NCBI GenBank assembly: GCA_002363095.1 | Contig: DEWC01000082.1 | Coordinates: forward strand, 1 to 25,096 | DNA: 25,096 nt | Direction of reading: 5' to 3' | DNA from: Ruminococcaceae bacterium UBA3220 | GTDB taxonomy: Bacteria; Bacillota; Clostridia; Oscillospirales; Acutalibacteraceae | Position numbers and translations under genes: made by a program | The notes under the pieces: model-generated | What the model was told of the DNA's origin: nothing | What the model saw: the letters and a program-made list of their open reading frames with translations, nothing else | Databases searched by the model: none | Shown: piece by piece, positions 1 to 7,724 of the stretch | Layout: each line of letters starts with the position of its first letter | Position numbering within the stretch: the first letter of the stretch is position 1

Positions 1-33
1 TTTTTCCGGCGACAGGTGCGGCGGAAAAACTCC

Positions 34-127
34 TTATAGGCGAAAACCGCCTATAAGAGCGGTTTTCAAGGGTGCGTGGGTGGTATTGGCGGGAGTAGAG
101 TGCAGTCAGAAAATCCCTGATTTTCTG
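34..127. repeat. Cluster of inverted repeats at left edge, no gene
   Basis: Bases 1-275 contain no convincing gene. Three inverted repeats are visible in the first half. Arms 34-41 and 49-56 (TTATAGGC/GCCTATAA) form one hairpin. Arms 42-50 and 59-67 (GAAAACCGC/GCGGTTTTC) form another that overlaps the first, so only one can exist at a time. Arms 107-115 and 119-127 (CAGAAAATC/GATTTTCTG) form a third. The A-rich/T-rich ends of the second and third resemble bidirectional terminators, possibly for a gene left of the window. Function is inferred only. Confidence 0.55.
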
Positions 128-147
128 CGAACGGCATTCCCGTCCAA

Positions 148-210
148 GAGCTTGTCGACTTTTTCGACAAGCTCAGAAAACCGCAGTCTTAAAAAGACTG
201 CGGTTTTCTG
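148..210. terminator. Double hairpin, probable bidirectional terminator after the ParB-like gene
   Basis: Two perfect hairpins abut. The first has 11-bp arms 148-158 and 164-174 (GAGCTTGTCGA/TCGACAAGCTC). The second has 17-bp arms 174-190 and 194-210 with loop AAA. The second has a GC-rich core with A4 and T4 inside the arms, so it could end transcription in either direction. It lies 65 bases beyond the stop of the minus-strand ParB-like gene. There is no long T run outside the stem, which weakens the terminator call slightly. Confidence 0.65.
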
Positions 211-275
211 TGTATGGGGATGAATATGGTTGCGGCGGCAAAAGGGGAAACCGCCGTATATAAAACCGAATGCCC

Positions 276-1142
276 TCAGGGGACAAAAGAGCAAATCGGA
301 TTTATGTGTTTTTGTGCGCCTGCCTGTGTGCGCGCGCCCGGCTTTGACTTTGGGATTTTAACGGTATATTCGATACAGTCTTCTTTTTCGACTGCGCTTG
401 AATACGCCTCGATGCCCGAGTTTTTAAGCGTACTTATCAGTTTCAAAAGACTGTTGGAAAATATCCTCACATCGCAGGAAACGCTTTTTCTTAAAGGCGC
501 CGTTTCCTTTTGCGCCTCGGGCTTTTCAAAAAGGCTCGGAAAAACATAGTCTTTAACAGCCTCTTTTGCCTTTTCGGGGCTAAGCGACAGAGAAGTTATC
601 CTGTTTATAAAATCAATCTGTTTTTCCTGAGGTACAAGCGATACGGTCAGGGCGTAACTTTCGTCAAGTCCCGAAAGTTTTTGTCTTACCTCGCCTGAAA
701 GGTTTAACAGATTTATTCGGTTAAGAAGTGCGCTTATCGGAATTCCGGTTTTTTCGGCGATTGTTTCATATTCAATTCCGAAACGAATCGATATTCTTTT
801 AAACTCCTCGGCCTGCTCAAAGTAATCGGGAGATTTTCGGTTGAGATTTTCTGCCGTTGCCATAAGCGAGGCGGTTAATTCGTCGGCAGAAACAAGAACG
901 CAAGGCACCCGTCTTAAACCTACGGTAATTGCCGCTTTAAGGCGTTTATGTCCGCAAACGAGTTCATATCTTTTGAAATCGTTTTTTCTTACGACCAGCG
1001 GTTCGATTATTCCGTGAGCGGCAATACTGTCAGCGAGCGGTTTAAGCGCGTTTATATCAAAGGAAGTTTTTGCGGAAAACAAAGGCAACATAATCCTTTG
1101 CGGTTTAAGGAGCAATAATTTTTTGTCGTAAAAATTTGACAT
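276..1142 (-). CDS. ParB/Noc-like nucleoid protein
   Basis: A 288-residue ParB-family DNA-binding protein, the group that includes the segregation protein ParB/Spo0J and the nucleoid occlusion protein Noc. The N-terminal ParB/Sulfiredoxin-like domain spans about residues 15-110. It has a GHKR box (VCGHKRLKAA) where classical CTP-switch ParBs have GERR, then an ENLNRKSPDYFEQAEEF box. A helix-turn-helix follows around residues 125-155 (YETIAEKTGIPISALLNRI). The C-terminal third is poorly conserved and ends in a basic tail. Start 1142 was chosen over an ATG at 1229 because a promoter lies inside the longer reading and a GGGAAG site sits just upstream of 1142. Position after rsmG matches the rsmG-noc order of Firmicutes, but no parA is seen, so Noc versus ParB is undecided. 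Confidence 0.85.
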   Translation of the reverse strand: MSNFYDKKLLLLKPQRIMLPLFSAKTSFDINALKPLADSIAAHGIIEPLVVRKNDFKRYELVCGHKRLKAAITVGLRRVPCVLVSADELTASLMATAENLNRKSPDYFEQAEEFKRISIRFGIEYETIAEKTGIPISALLNRINLLNLSGEVRQKLSGLDESYALTVSLVPQEKQIDFINRITSLSLSPEKAKEAVKDYVFPSLFEKPEAQKETAPLRKSVSCDVRIFSNSLLKLISTLKNSGIEAYSSAVEKEDCIEYTVKIPKSKPGARTQAGAQKHINPICSFVP

Positions 1143-1173
1143 CCTAATCAACTTCCCTTGACTTTCTGTAAAC

Positions 1174-1202
1174 ATTATCGCGTATTTGAACCGAAAAGTA
1201 AA
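1174..1202 (-). promoter_or_regulatory. Sigma-A promoter of the ParB-like gene
   Basis: Read on the minus strand: -35 TTTACT (1197-1202), a 17-base spacer, and -10 GATAAT (1174-1179). Transcription would begin near 1167, about 25 bases before the ATG at 1142. This separates the gene from the upstream rsmG operon, which ends in a terminator. Confidence 0.7.
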
Positions 1203-1237
1203 GAAAAACAGTTCGACAAATTGCCTCACAAAAAACG

Positions 1238-1266
1238 AAAAAACGCCTTTTTAAAGGGCGTTTTTT
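1238..1266 (-). terminator. Terminator overlapping the end of rsmG
   Basis: Arms AAAAAACGCC (1238-1247) and GGCGTTTTTT (1257-1266), extended by three A-T pairs with one bulged base, form a rho-independent terminator. The minus-strand T run comes from the A tract at 1238-1243. The rsmG stop codon (1251-1253) lies in the loop, so the gene ends inside its own terminator. Confidence 0.8.
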
Positions 1267-1967
1267 GTTATCTTCCCGGCGTTTCGGGGATATTTTGTCG
1301 GAGTTTGCGAAATCTTTTTTGAGATAATGAAGGTTCTTTGTTCTCCCTGCCTTAGGTTTTCGCATATAATTTTCGGTTTTTCACACCCGAGGGTTTTATA
1401 TGCGTTTTGCGCGAGGCTTGCCTCTTCTTGCCCGGAGGAGCCTTTCATAGCAACAAACAAACCGCCTTTTTTTACAAACGGGATACAGTATTCACAAAGA
1501 ACGGGGAGGTTTGCCACTGCCCGAGCGCAGGCGATATCGAATTTTTCACGCATACGCGGGTCTTTTCCGCCGTCCTCGGCGCGCGAGTGTACGGTGTCGG
1601 CTTCAAGCCCGAGCGCTTTTAAAACCTCATTTAAAAATGTAAGGCGCTTTGCCAAACTGTCAAGCAGGGTGAGTTTTATATCGGGTCGGGCAATTTTCAG
1701 CACTACTCCGGGAAAACCGGCTCCGGTGCCGACATCTATTATTTCGGCACCTTGAGCGACCTTAATCTTTTTAAAGAACAAAAGACAATCGTAAAAATGC
1801 TTATATAAAACCTCGTCAGGCTCGGTTATCGCCGTTAGATTCATTCTTTCGTTCCACTCGCAAAGCAGGTTTCCGTAAAGATTAAGGCGGCCTATCGCGG
1901 TTTCATCGAGAGCCTGCCCGAAATTCGCACAAAGCGGTAAAATTTTTTCAATTTTAAAATCAGTCAT
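1251..1967 (-). CDS. rsmG: 16S rRNA (guanine-N7)-methyltransferase RsmG
   Basis: A 238-residue protein of the usual RsmG (GidB) length. RsmG methylates N7 of G527 in 16S rRNA (E. coli numbering) with S-adenosylmethionine, in the cytoplasm. The class I methyltransferase fold is clear: the SAM-binding glycine loop IDVGTGAGFPG is at residues 77-87, followed by the acidic end of strand 2 (LTLLDSL) and the ARAVANLPVL motif typical of the family. The ATG at 1967 lies one base after the mnmA stop, so the two genes are translationally close and in one operon with the YgiQ-type gene. The last dozen residues (rich in Lys and Asn) are encoded partly by the terminator hairpin and are probably not functional. 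Identification is secure. Confidence 0.96.
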   Translation of the reverse strand: MTDFKIEKILPLCANFGQALDETAIGRLNLYGNLLCEWNERMNLTAITEPDEVLYKHFYDCLLFFKKIKVAQGAEIIDVGTGAGFPGVVLKIARPDIKLTLLDSLAKRLTFLNEVLKALGLEADTVHSRAEDGGKDPRMREKFDIACARAVANLPVLCEYCIPFVKKGGLFVAMKGSSGQEEASLAQNAYKTLGCEKPKIICENLRQGEQRTFIISKKISQTPTKYPRNAGKITKNAL

Positions 1968-1968
1968 C

Positions 1969-3036
1969 TCAGTATCCCTTTTCTATTATTCCGCCGCCTA
2001 CGACCGTATCGCCGTCATAAAAAACCGCGGATTGACCGGGCGCCGGAGCTCTTTGGGGCGTTTTGAATTCAATTATTGCCCGATTTTCGGAAACGGGGTG
2101 CAAAATCGCGGGCTGTTCGCCGTGGCGGTAGCGGATTTTCGCCGATATCCGAATATCGCCCGAAAGGTCATCAAACGGAATAAAGTTTAAATCTTTGACA
2201 AGCACATTTTTGTAAAAAAGGTTTTCCTCGTCGCCTAATACCACCGTGTTGGTGCCTATGTCCTTTGAAATAACAAACTGCGGCTTTCCGAAGGCAACGC
2301 CGAGACCTTTTCGCTGCCCGACGGTATAGTGGATTTGACCTTTATGTTTGCCGAGCGGCTTGCCGTCTGTGCCGATGTAATCGCCGGGAGCTGATATGGC
2401 GCCGGTGTAGTTCTCTATAAAACCGGCATAATCGCCGTCGGGGACAAAGCAAATATCCTGACTGTCCTTTTTTCGGGCGTTTATAAATCCGTTTTCTTCG
2501 GCAATTTCCCGAACCTCTTTTTTGCTTAAATGCCCCAACGGCAAAAGGGTCGAGGCAAGTTCTTTTTGAGTCATTCCGTAAAGGACATAACTTTGGTCTT
2601 TGGTCGGGTCAGTTCCTTTTTTCAGCAAAAATCTGTCGCCCGATTTTTCAATTATTGCGTAATGCCCCGTGGCAATATAATTGCAGCCGAGAAGCTCCGC
2701 CTGTTTGCGAAGTTTACCGAATTTCATATATTTATTGCAATCAATACAGGGGTTCGGCGTCTCGCCCGAGAGGTAACCGTTTACAAAGCGGTCAATAACT
2801 TCTTTTTTGAACTCGTCTTTATAATTAAAAACATAATACGGCATACCGAGGCTGTAGGCTACGCTTTTGGCGTCCTCTACATCGGATAACGAGCAGCAGG
2901 TCTTTTCGCGCGTTTCGCCGATATCGTCGTTATCGTACAATTTCATTGTGCATCCGATACATTCGCAGTCTTTGCTTAAAAGATATGCCGCAACGGAAGA
3001 GTCAACTCCTCCGCTTAAAGCGATAGCAACCTTCAT
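1969..3036 (-). CDS. mnmA: tRNA-specific 2-thiouridylase MnmA
   Basis: A 355-residue ATP-dependent enzyme that places sulfur on C2 of the wobble uridine in tRNAs for Lys, Glu and Gln. The PP-loop ATP pyrophosphatase motif SGGVDSS is at residues 8-14. The catalytic cysteine pair region reads GETPNPCIDCNKYMKFG, with C97 in the active-site position, and the second catalytic cysteine C196 lies in DICFVPDGDY. The C-terminal TGQRKG-like segment is VGQRKGLGV. I chose the ATG at 3036 rather than a GTG at 3045 because AAGGTGA lies five to seven bases before the ATG and would be used up by the GTG start. The upstream YgiQ-type gene ends six bases before, so the three genes form one operon. Confidence 0.96.
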   Translation of the reverse strand: MKVAIALSGGVDSSVAAYLLSKDCECIGCTMKLYDNDDIGETREKTCCSLSDVEDAKSVAYSLGMPYYVFNYKDEFKKEVIDRFVNGYLSGETPNPCIDCNKYMKFGKLRKQAELLGCNYIATGHYAIIEKSGDRFLLKKGTDPTKDQSYVLYGMTQKELASTLLPLGHLSKKEVREIAEENGFINARKKDSQDICFVPDGDYAGFIENYTGAISAPGDYIGTDGKPLGKHKGQIHYTVGQRKGLGVAFGKPQFVISKDIGTNTVVLGDEENLFYKNVLVKDLNFIPFDDLSGDIRISAKIRYRHGEQPAILHPVSENRAIIEFKTPQRAPAPGQSAVFYDGDTVVGGGIIEKGY

Positions 3037-3041
3037 TTTTT

Positions 3042-4919
3042 TCACCTTTTCTTTGGGCTTTTATGAATATTTCTTATGGTTTTCTTTTTTGACGGTTTTT
3101 TCTGCCCCGAACGCATAGCCGTTTTATCGGGAGCAACAAGACAGTTTTTTCCCGTTCCGATAAGGTCGGTACGATGCGCCGATTTAAGCGCTTCAAGTAC
3201 GGTTTTTCGGTTTTCGGGACGGTAATACTGCAAAAGAGCTCGCTGTTGCGCCTTTTCTTTCGGTGTTTTCGGCACATACACCTTTTCCATTGTATACGGG
3301 TCAAGCCCCGTATAAAACATACAGGTTGAGACCGTTCCCGGGGTCGGATAAAAATCCTGCACCTGCTCGGGGTGGAGACCCTCTTTTTTGAGGAAAAGAG
3401 CAAGTTTTATGGCGTCGTTTACCGTACTGCCCGGGTGGGATGACATAAGATACGGTACAAGATACTGCTTTTTGCCCGCTTTCTCGGTTTTTTCGTAAAA
3501 CTTTTTTGCAAATCTTTCGTAAACCTCAAATTTCGGCTTTCCCATTCTTTTAAGAACATTGTTTGAGCAATGCTCCGGCGCAACCTTTAATTGTCCGCTT
3601 ATATGATGATTAACAAGTTCATCGAAAAACTCCTCATCGTTATCGGCAACAAGGTAGTCAAAACGCAGACCCGAGCGGATGAAAACCTTTTTTATTTTCG
3701 GCACCTTGCGGATTTTTCTGAGCAGTTCAAGATAATCGCTGTGGTCTACTTTGACGGCGGGACACATCTCGGGAGCAAGACACTTTTTATCGCGGCAAAG
3801 TCCCGATTTTGATTGCTTTTCGCAGGAGGGGAAGCGGAAATTTGCCGTTGGACCTCCCACATCGTGAATATATCCTTTAAATCCGTCCATTTCAGTGATT
3901 GCTTTTACCTCGTCAAGCACCGAATCATGGCTTCTTGAAGAGATGACCCTGCCTTGATGATAGGCGATGGCGCAAAAATTGCAGGCGCCGAAGCAGCCGC
4001 GGTTATGTATAACCGAAAACTTAACCTCTTCAATTCCGGGAACGCCACCTAAGGCTTTGTACGAAGGGTGGTAGTCTCGCATAAACGGCAGGGCGTAGAC
4101 CTTGTCCATTTCTTCCCCTGTAAGAGGAGGCATAGGTGGATTTTGAACAAGAATGAGATTTCCGTGGCGCTGAATCATTCGCCTGCCCGAAACGGCATCG
4201 TTGCCGTCCTGTTCTATCCGGCAGGATATGGCGTACTGCCGTTTGCCCTCATCGGTGTTTTGGCTTACCGCTTCAAACGAAGGACATTCTTTCGCGCTTG
4301 CGGGGACATAGTCCCGAACATTCACGGCATAACAGGTGCCCCGCACATCGGTTATATCCTTAATGCTTTCGCCGGCGTTCAAACGATTTGCAAGCTCGAC
4401 TATATGCTTTTCTCCCATTCCGTACATAAGAAGATCCGCGCCGGATTCAATCAATATCGACGGCTTTACACAGTCATCCCAATAATCGTAATGGGCAAAA
4501 CGGCGAAGCGAAGCCTCAATTCCTCCGATTAAAACGGGGAAGTCCCCGAAAAGCCGTTTAAGCGCTTTTGTATAAACCGTAACCGCGCGGTCGGGCCGTT
4601 TCCCTGCCTTTCCGCCCGGCGTGTAGGCATCATCGCTTCGCGGCTTTTTTGCGGCGGTATAATGCGCCACCATCGAGTCTATGTTTCCGCTGTTTACGAG
4701 AAAGGCGAGGCGCGGTTTTCCGAAACGGCAGTAATCACCGTCGTTTTGCGGTTGCGAAACAATACAGACTTTATATCCGTTTGCTTCGAGAACCCTTGAA
4801 ATAACTGCGGTGCCGAAGCTCGGGTGGTCAACATATGCATCGCCCGTTACAATAACAAAATCGGGCTTTTCAAATCCGAGCGATTTCATTTCTTTAACGC
4901 TTAGAGGTAAAAACGGCAT
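3042..4919 (-). CDS. YgiQ-family radical SAM protein
   Basis: A 625-residue radical SAM enzyme of the YgiQ family (UPF0313), whose substrate is not established. The N-terminal domain with VIVTGDAYVDHPSFG at about 22-36 is diagnostic. The radical SAM cluster motif CxxxCxxC is C309, C313, C316 in NRGCFGACNFCAIAYHQGR. Additional cysteines near residues 370-390 (SGLCRDKKCLAPEMCP) suggest a further metal site. The C-terminus is a Lys/Arg-rich tail, common in the family. The ATG follows AGAAAGGTGGG at the right distance. It is the first gene of the operon with mnmA and rsmG, which fits but does not prove a role in RNA modification. Confidence 0.93.
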   Translation of the reverse strand: MPFLPLSVKEMKSLGFEKPDFVIVTGDAYVDHPSFGTAVISRVLEANGYKVCIVSQPQNDGDYCRFGKPRLAFLVNSGNIDSMVAHYTAAKKPRSDDAYTPGGKAGKRPDRAVTVYTKALKRLFGDFPVLIGGIEASLRRFAHYDYWDDCVKPSILIESGADLLMYGMGEKHIVELANRLNAGESIKDITDVRGTCYAVNVRDYVPASAKECPSFEAVSQNTDEGKRQYAISCRIEQDGNDAVSGRRMIQRHGNLILVQNPPMPPLTGEEMDKVYALPFMRDYHPSYKALGGVPGIEEVKFSVIHNRGCFGACNFCAIAYHQGRVISSRSHDSVLDEVKAITEMDGFKGYIHDVGGPTANFRFPSCEKQSKSGLCRDKKCLAPEMCPAVKVDHSDYLELLRKIRKVPKIKKVFIRSGLRFDYLVADNDEEFFDELVNHHISGQLKVAPEHCSNNVLKRMGKPKFEVYERFAKKFYEKTEKAGKKQYLVPYLMSSHPGSTVNDAIKLALFLKKEGLHPEQVQDFYPTPGTVSTCMFYTGLDPYTMEKVYVPKTPKEKAQQRALLQYYRPENRKTVLEALKSAHRTDLIGTGKNCLVAPDKTAMRSGQKKPSKKKTIRNIHKSPKKR

Positions 4920-4945
4920 ACTTTCCCACCTTTCTTAATAGATTT

Positions 4946-4974
4946 ATTATAGCATATTTTATAAGGATTAACAA
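4946..4974 (-). promoter_or_regulatory. Sigma-A promoter of the ygiQ-mnmA-rsmG operon
   Basis: On the minus strand: -35 TTGTTA (4969-4974), a 17-base spacer, and a perfect -10 TATAAT (4946-4951). The start would be near 4939, about 20 bases ahead of the ATG at 4919. The divergent plus-strand gene at 4994 lies close behind, and no equally good plus-strand promoter is seen. Confidence 0.75.
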
Positions 4975-4993
4975 CATAGGAAAGGGTGTTTTT

Positions 4994-5206
4994 ATGGACG
5001 GCAAAGAAACAAGAAAAAAGCCGTTTTTCGTAAAATGCGCGATAATAGAGGGTATAACGGTGGGACTCTTTGTTTTATCGGTGTTTATTATTACCGTTCT
5101 AAGCAAATCCGCAAAGGCAAAAATCAGGGATTTATATGTAAAATATGTTCTCCAAACAACTTCGGTAAGCGAGGTTTTAAAGGGGAAGGATAATTATGAG
5201 GTTTAG
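4994..5206 (+). CDS. Small single-pass membrane protein preceding an M50 protease
   Basis: A 70-residue protein that I do not recognise. It has a basic N-terminus (MDGKETRKKPFFVK), one hydrophobic segment at about residues 15-37, and a charged, probably extracytoplasmic or loop C-terminal half. A ribosome site GGAAAGGG lies about 8 bases before the ATG. The gene overlaps the M50 protease gene by 11 bases, which argues that it is real and translationally coupled. The arrangement recalls the SpoIVFA-SpoIVFB pair, where a membrane partner precedes the protease, but there is no sequence resemblance to SpoIVFA that I can see and it is far smaller. Function as a partner or anchor is inference. Confidence 0.65.
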   Translation: MDGKETRKKPFFVKCAIIEGITVGLFVLSVFIITVLSKSAKAKIRDLYVKYVLQTTSVSEVLKGKDNYEV

Positions 5207-5789
5207 GCTTTTCGGAACCGAAATATATGTATCTTTTCTTTTTTTCGCGGTTATAACTTTTATGCTGGCGGTCGACAGGACAGGTTATTGCCTGCCTACG
5301 CTTTGCGCCGCCGCATTTCACGAAACGGGACATCTTTTTGCCATGTGGATTTCCGATTGCCGACCGAAAGCCATTCGCCTTGTGCCGGCAAGCGTAAGCA
5401 TAGTAAGCGAATTTCCGCGAAAGAGATACGGCGAAATGTTGATTGCGGTTTCGGGACCGCTTTTTAACATAGTTCTTTTTTGCTCGCTTATGATAAATTA
5501 CAAACTGACCGCCGGGAATATTTCTTTAACATACGCTCTGATTAACCTCGTTATAGGTTGCTTTAATCTTTTACCCGTTAAGGGGCTTGACGGCGGAACG
5601 GTGCTTGAAATTTTGCTTTCCGGGACGCTTGGCGGCAGAGACGCAGCCGAAAGAGTCGTAAAGATAATAAGCGTTATTATCGGGCTTGTGTTTTTGTTCA
5701 CGGCGACTTTTCTTATTCTCGGGGGAAGATTAAATCTGTCGCTTGTTATAGTGGGAATATATGTTTTGATTTGCGCTTTTTTAAGATAA
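5196..5789 (+). CDS. SpoIVFB-like M50 intramembrane metalloprotease
   Basis: A 197-residue polytopic membrane protein of peptidase family M50. The zinc-binding HExxH motif is HETGH at residues 42-46, and the distal aspartate motif NLLPVKGLDGG is at 124-134, with D132 as the third ligand. Four or more hydrophobic segments surround these motifs. The size and the short N-terminus match SpoIVFB-type proteases, which in Bacillus cleave pro-sigma-K in the mother cell, but related M50 proteins of unknown substrate are common in Clostridia. No CBS domain is present. The start ATG follows GGGGAAGGA. It is translated together with the 70-residue protein that overlaps its start. Confidence 0.88.
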   Translation: MRFRLFGTEIYVSFLFFAVITFMLAVDRTGYCLPTLCAAAFHETGHLFAMWISDCRPKAIRLVPASVSIVSEFPRKRYGEMLIAVSGPLFNIVLFCSLMINYKLTAGNISLTYALINLVIGCFNLLPVKGLDGGTVLEILLSGTLGGRDAAERVVKIISVIIGLVFLFTATFLILGGRLNLSLVIVGIYVLICAFLR

Positions 5790-5813
5790 GTCCCGTATAA
5801 TTCTTAATGGCGC

Positions 5814-5842
5814 TTGTCATTTTCGGCAATATATTATATAAT
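5814..5842 (+). promoter_or_regulatory. Sigma-A promoter of the glycosyltransferase pair
   Basis: -35 TTGTCA (5814-5819), a 17-base spacer, and a perfect -10 TATAAT (5837-5842). The start near 5849 excludes the longer reading of the first glycosyltransferase that begins at 5807, and leaves a 27-base leader with GAGGGAGTGG before the ATG at 5876. Confidence 0.85.
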
Positions 5843-5875
5843 AGTTTAGGATTATTAGTTGAGGGAGTGGGAAAT

Positions 5876-6784
5876 ATGCTTAATGTGTCGGTTGTTATGG
5901 CGACATATAACGGCGAAAAGTATATAAAAGAACAACTTGCCTCTATCGAAAATCAAACATTTCTTCCTTTTGAAGTTATTGTCGTGGACGACGCTTCGAT
6001 TGATTGCACTACCGATATAATAGAAGATTTCGCAAAGACTTCAAAACTTAACATAAAATTATATAAAAACAGGGAAAACTCAGGATACCTTGAAAACTTC
6101 AAAAAGGGCTTGATGCTTGCAAAAGGCGATGTTGTTGCGCTTTGCGACCAGGATGATATCTGGGAAAGCGAAAAAATCGAAACCGTTTCGGATATTTTTG
6201 AGAACGATAATGTTTCGGGTGTCGCCGTCGGATTTAAGTTTATTGATGAAAACGGCTCGGATTATAAAAGCGATTTCTTAAAGGAAGGATTTTTCGCTTT
6301 TGTTGAAAAGGAGCCGAAAACAAGGATTTCAAAAATATCGCTAAAACAGATTACCAAAAGAAATATCGCGCCCGGATGCGCCTGCGCTTTCGGCAAACAA
6401 GCGGTGGATATGTTTCTTAGCGGATGCGTAGACGGTTTGCCGCACGATTACCAACTTTCGGCAGTTGCGGCGGCGATGGACGGATTATATTTTTATAACC
6501 GTCCACTTACAAGATACCGCATTCACGGCAACAACACATTGGGATTAAAGCCCTTAAATCAGACAAGGCTTGACATTGCCGAAGAAAAATCGAAGCTCGG
6601 ACAAGTCGTTTCGTCCGCTTCGGTTGAGGGCAAAGAGTTTTTTGATGTTTCGAGAAAGCGATATGAATATCTCAAAGGCAAAAAGCCGTTTAAGATTTTA
6701 AAAATGTTTTTGAACCGCGGATATAGGAAGTATTATACCTTTAAGGAACGAACGGGGGACTTTATTTATGCTGCCAAACGGTAA
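5876..6784 (+). CDS. Family 2 glycosyltransferase
   Basis: A 302-residue GT-A fold glycosyltransferase. The N-terminus VSVVMATYNGEKYIKEQL is the standard GT2 opening. VVDDAS at about residues 37-42 binds the nucleotide sugar, and DQDD near 95-98 is the metal-binding variant of the DxD motif. HDYQLSA around residue 197 is the usual acceptor-side region (compare HDWW in rhamnosyltransferases). The family often transfers rhamnose or similar sugars to cell-surface polysaccharides on the cytoplasmic side. The start at 5876 is set by GAGGGAGTGG and by the promoter. The next glycosyltransferase begins 17 bases before this gene's stop. Donor and acceptor are unknown. Confidence 0.92.
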   Translation: MLNVSVVMATYNGEKYIKEQLASIENQTFLPFEVIVVDDASIDCTTDIIEDFAKTSKLNIKLYKNRENSGYLENFKKGLMLAKGDVVALCDQDDIWESEKIETVSDIFENDNVSGVAVGFKFIDENGSDYKSDFLKEGFFAFVEKEPKTRISKISLKQITKRNIAPGCACAFGKQAVDMFLSGCVDGLPHDYQLSAVAAAMDGLYFYNRPLTRYRIHGNNTLGLKPLNQTRLDIAEEKSKLGQVVSSASVEGKEFFDVSRKRYEYLKGKKPFKILKMFLNRGYRKYYTFKERTGDFIYAAKR

Positions 6785-7664
6785 GAAAATCGCGGCTGGA
6801 ATTACCCTCTTTAACCCCGAAATAGAACGGCTTAAAGAAAATATAACCGCAACGCTTTGTCAGGTTGAACATTTGTATCTTGTTGATAATAATTCAAATA
6901 ACACGGCGGGGATAAAGGTTGATTATTCGTTGGACGAGCGGGTAACCGTTATCTCAAACGATGAAAACTCGGGTGTTGCGGCGGCGCTTAATCAGATGTG
7001 CAACGCGGCGGCGGCGGACGGCTACCGATGGATATTGACCCTTGACCAGGATTCGCTCCCCGAAACCGATATTATAGAAAAATATCTGCCGTTTACCGAA
7101 AACGAAGAAGTTGCCCTTATTACTCCGAAGTTTGACGACGATAACGAGCCGGATATGATTTCTTCCGCCAAAGAGGAACCGTTTACCTTTATTGAAAGGT
7201 GCAATACATCGGCGTCGCTCGTGCGCCTTTCGGTTTTCGGTAAGGTCGGCGGATTTGACGAAAAGATGTTTATCGACTGCGTCGATTTTGATTACTGTAC
7301 GACGCTTCTTGAAAACGGTTATAAGATTTTAAGGGTGAACGACGCCGTTTTGCATCACCGATTAGGCGAGGCAAGCGAGGTTAAATTCTTTATTCCGATA
7401 GGAAGGCTTTTCGGGATAAAAAAACTGCAAAAATCGTTTTTTACCTATAACCATTCCCCTCTTCGTACCTATTACTACGCACGGAATATAAGATATTACG
7501 CATATAAGCATAAAGATTTTATCGACCTTAAAACAGAAAAACGCGTGTATATAAAATGGCTTGTTTTAAAGCTCGGCTTTGAAAAACAAAAGTTTCAAAA
7601 ATTAAAGGCAATTTTAAAGGGTAAAAAGGACGCCAAAAAAATGATAAATGATTATCTTAAATAG
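6768..7664 (+). CDS. Family 2 glycosyltransferase, rhamnosyltransferase-like
   Basis: A 298-residue GT2 enzyme. The N-terminal AAGITLFNPEIERLKENI and VDNNSNN segments match the rhamnosyltransferase-like branch (RfbF/WsaF type). LTLDQDS near residue 90 supplies the DxD-type metal site. A GFDEKMFIDCVDFDYC block around 160-175 is the conserved acceptor region, where DxxDFDYC is typical. The C-terminus is basic and probably membrane associated. The gene overlaps the previous one, with GGGGGA upstream of its ATG, so the pair is translationally coupled and probably acts in the same surface glycan pathway. No other glycan genes are in the window. Confidence 0.9.
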   Translation: MLPNGKKIAAGITLFNPEIERLKENITATLCQVEHLYLVDNNSNNTAGIKVDYSLDERVTVISNDENSGVAAALNQMCNAAAADGYRWILTLDQDSLPETDIIEKYLPFTENEEVALITPKFDDDNEPDMISSAKEEPFTFIERCNTSASLVRLSVFGKVGGFDEKMFIDCVDFDYCTTLLENGYKILRVNDAVLHHRLGEASEVKFFIPIGRLFGIKKLQKSFFTYNHSPLRTYYYARNIRYYAYKHKDFIDLKTEKRVYIKWLVLKLGFEKQKFQKLKAILKGKKDAKKMINDYLK

Positions 7665-7679
7665 AGATTTACAAATAAT

Positions 7680-7708
7680 AAAACACACCGCTCAAAGCGG
7701 TGTGTTTT
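7680..7708. terminator. Bidirectional terminator between convergent genes
   Basis: Perfect 13-bp arms 7680-7692 and 7696-7708 (AAAACACACCGCT/AGCGGTGTGTTTT) with loop CAA. It serves the glycosyltransferases on the plus strand and the permease on the minus strand. Confidence 0.9.
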
Positions 7709-7724
7709 CGTTTATATAACGGAA

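Noticed and set aside
5807..5875. Longer N-terminus for the first glycosyltransferase
   Set aside because: The extension overlaps the promoter at 5814-5842 and has no ribosome site; the GT2 fold begins at 5876.
7022..7204. Small minus-strand frame inside the second glycosyltransferase
   Set aside because: Shadow of the coding strand; no ribosome site or context.
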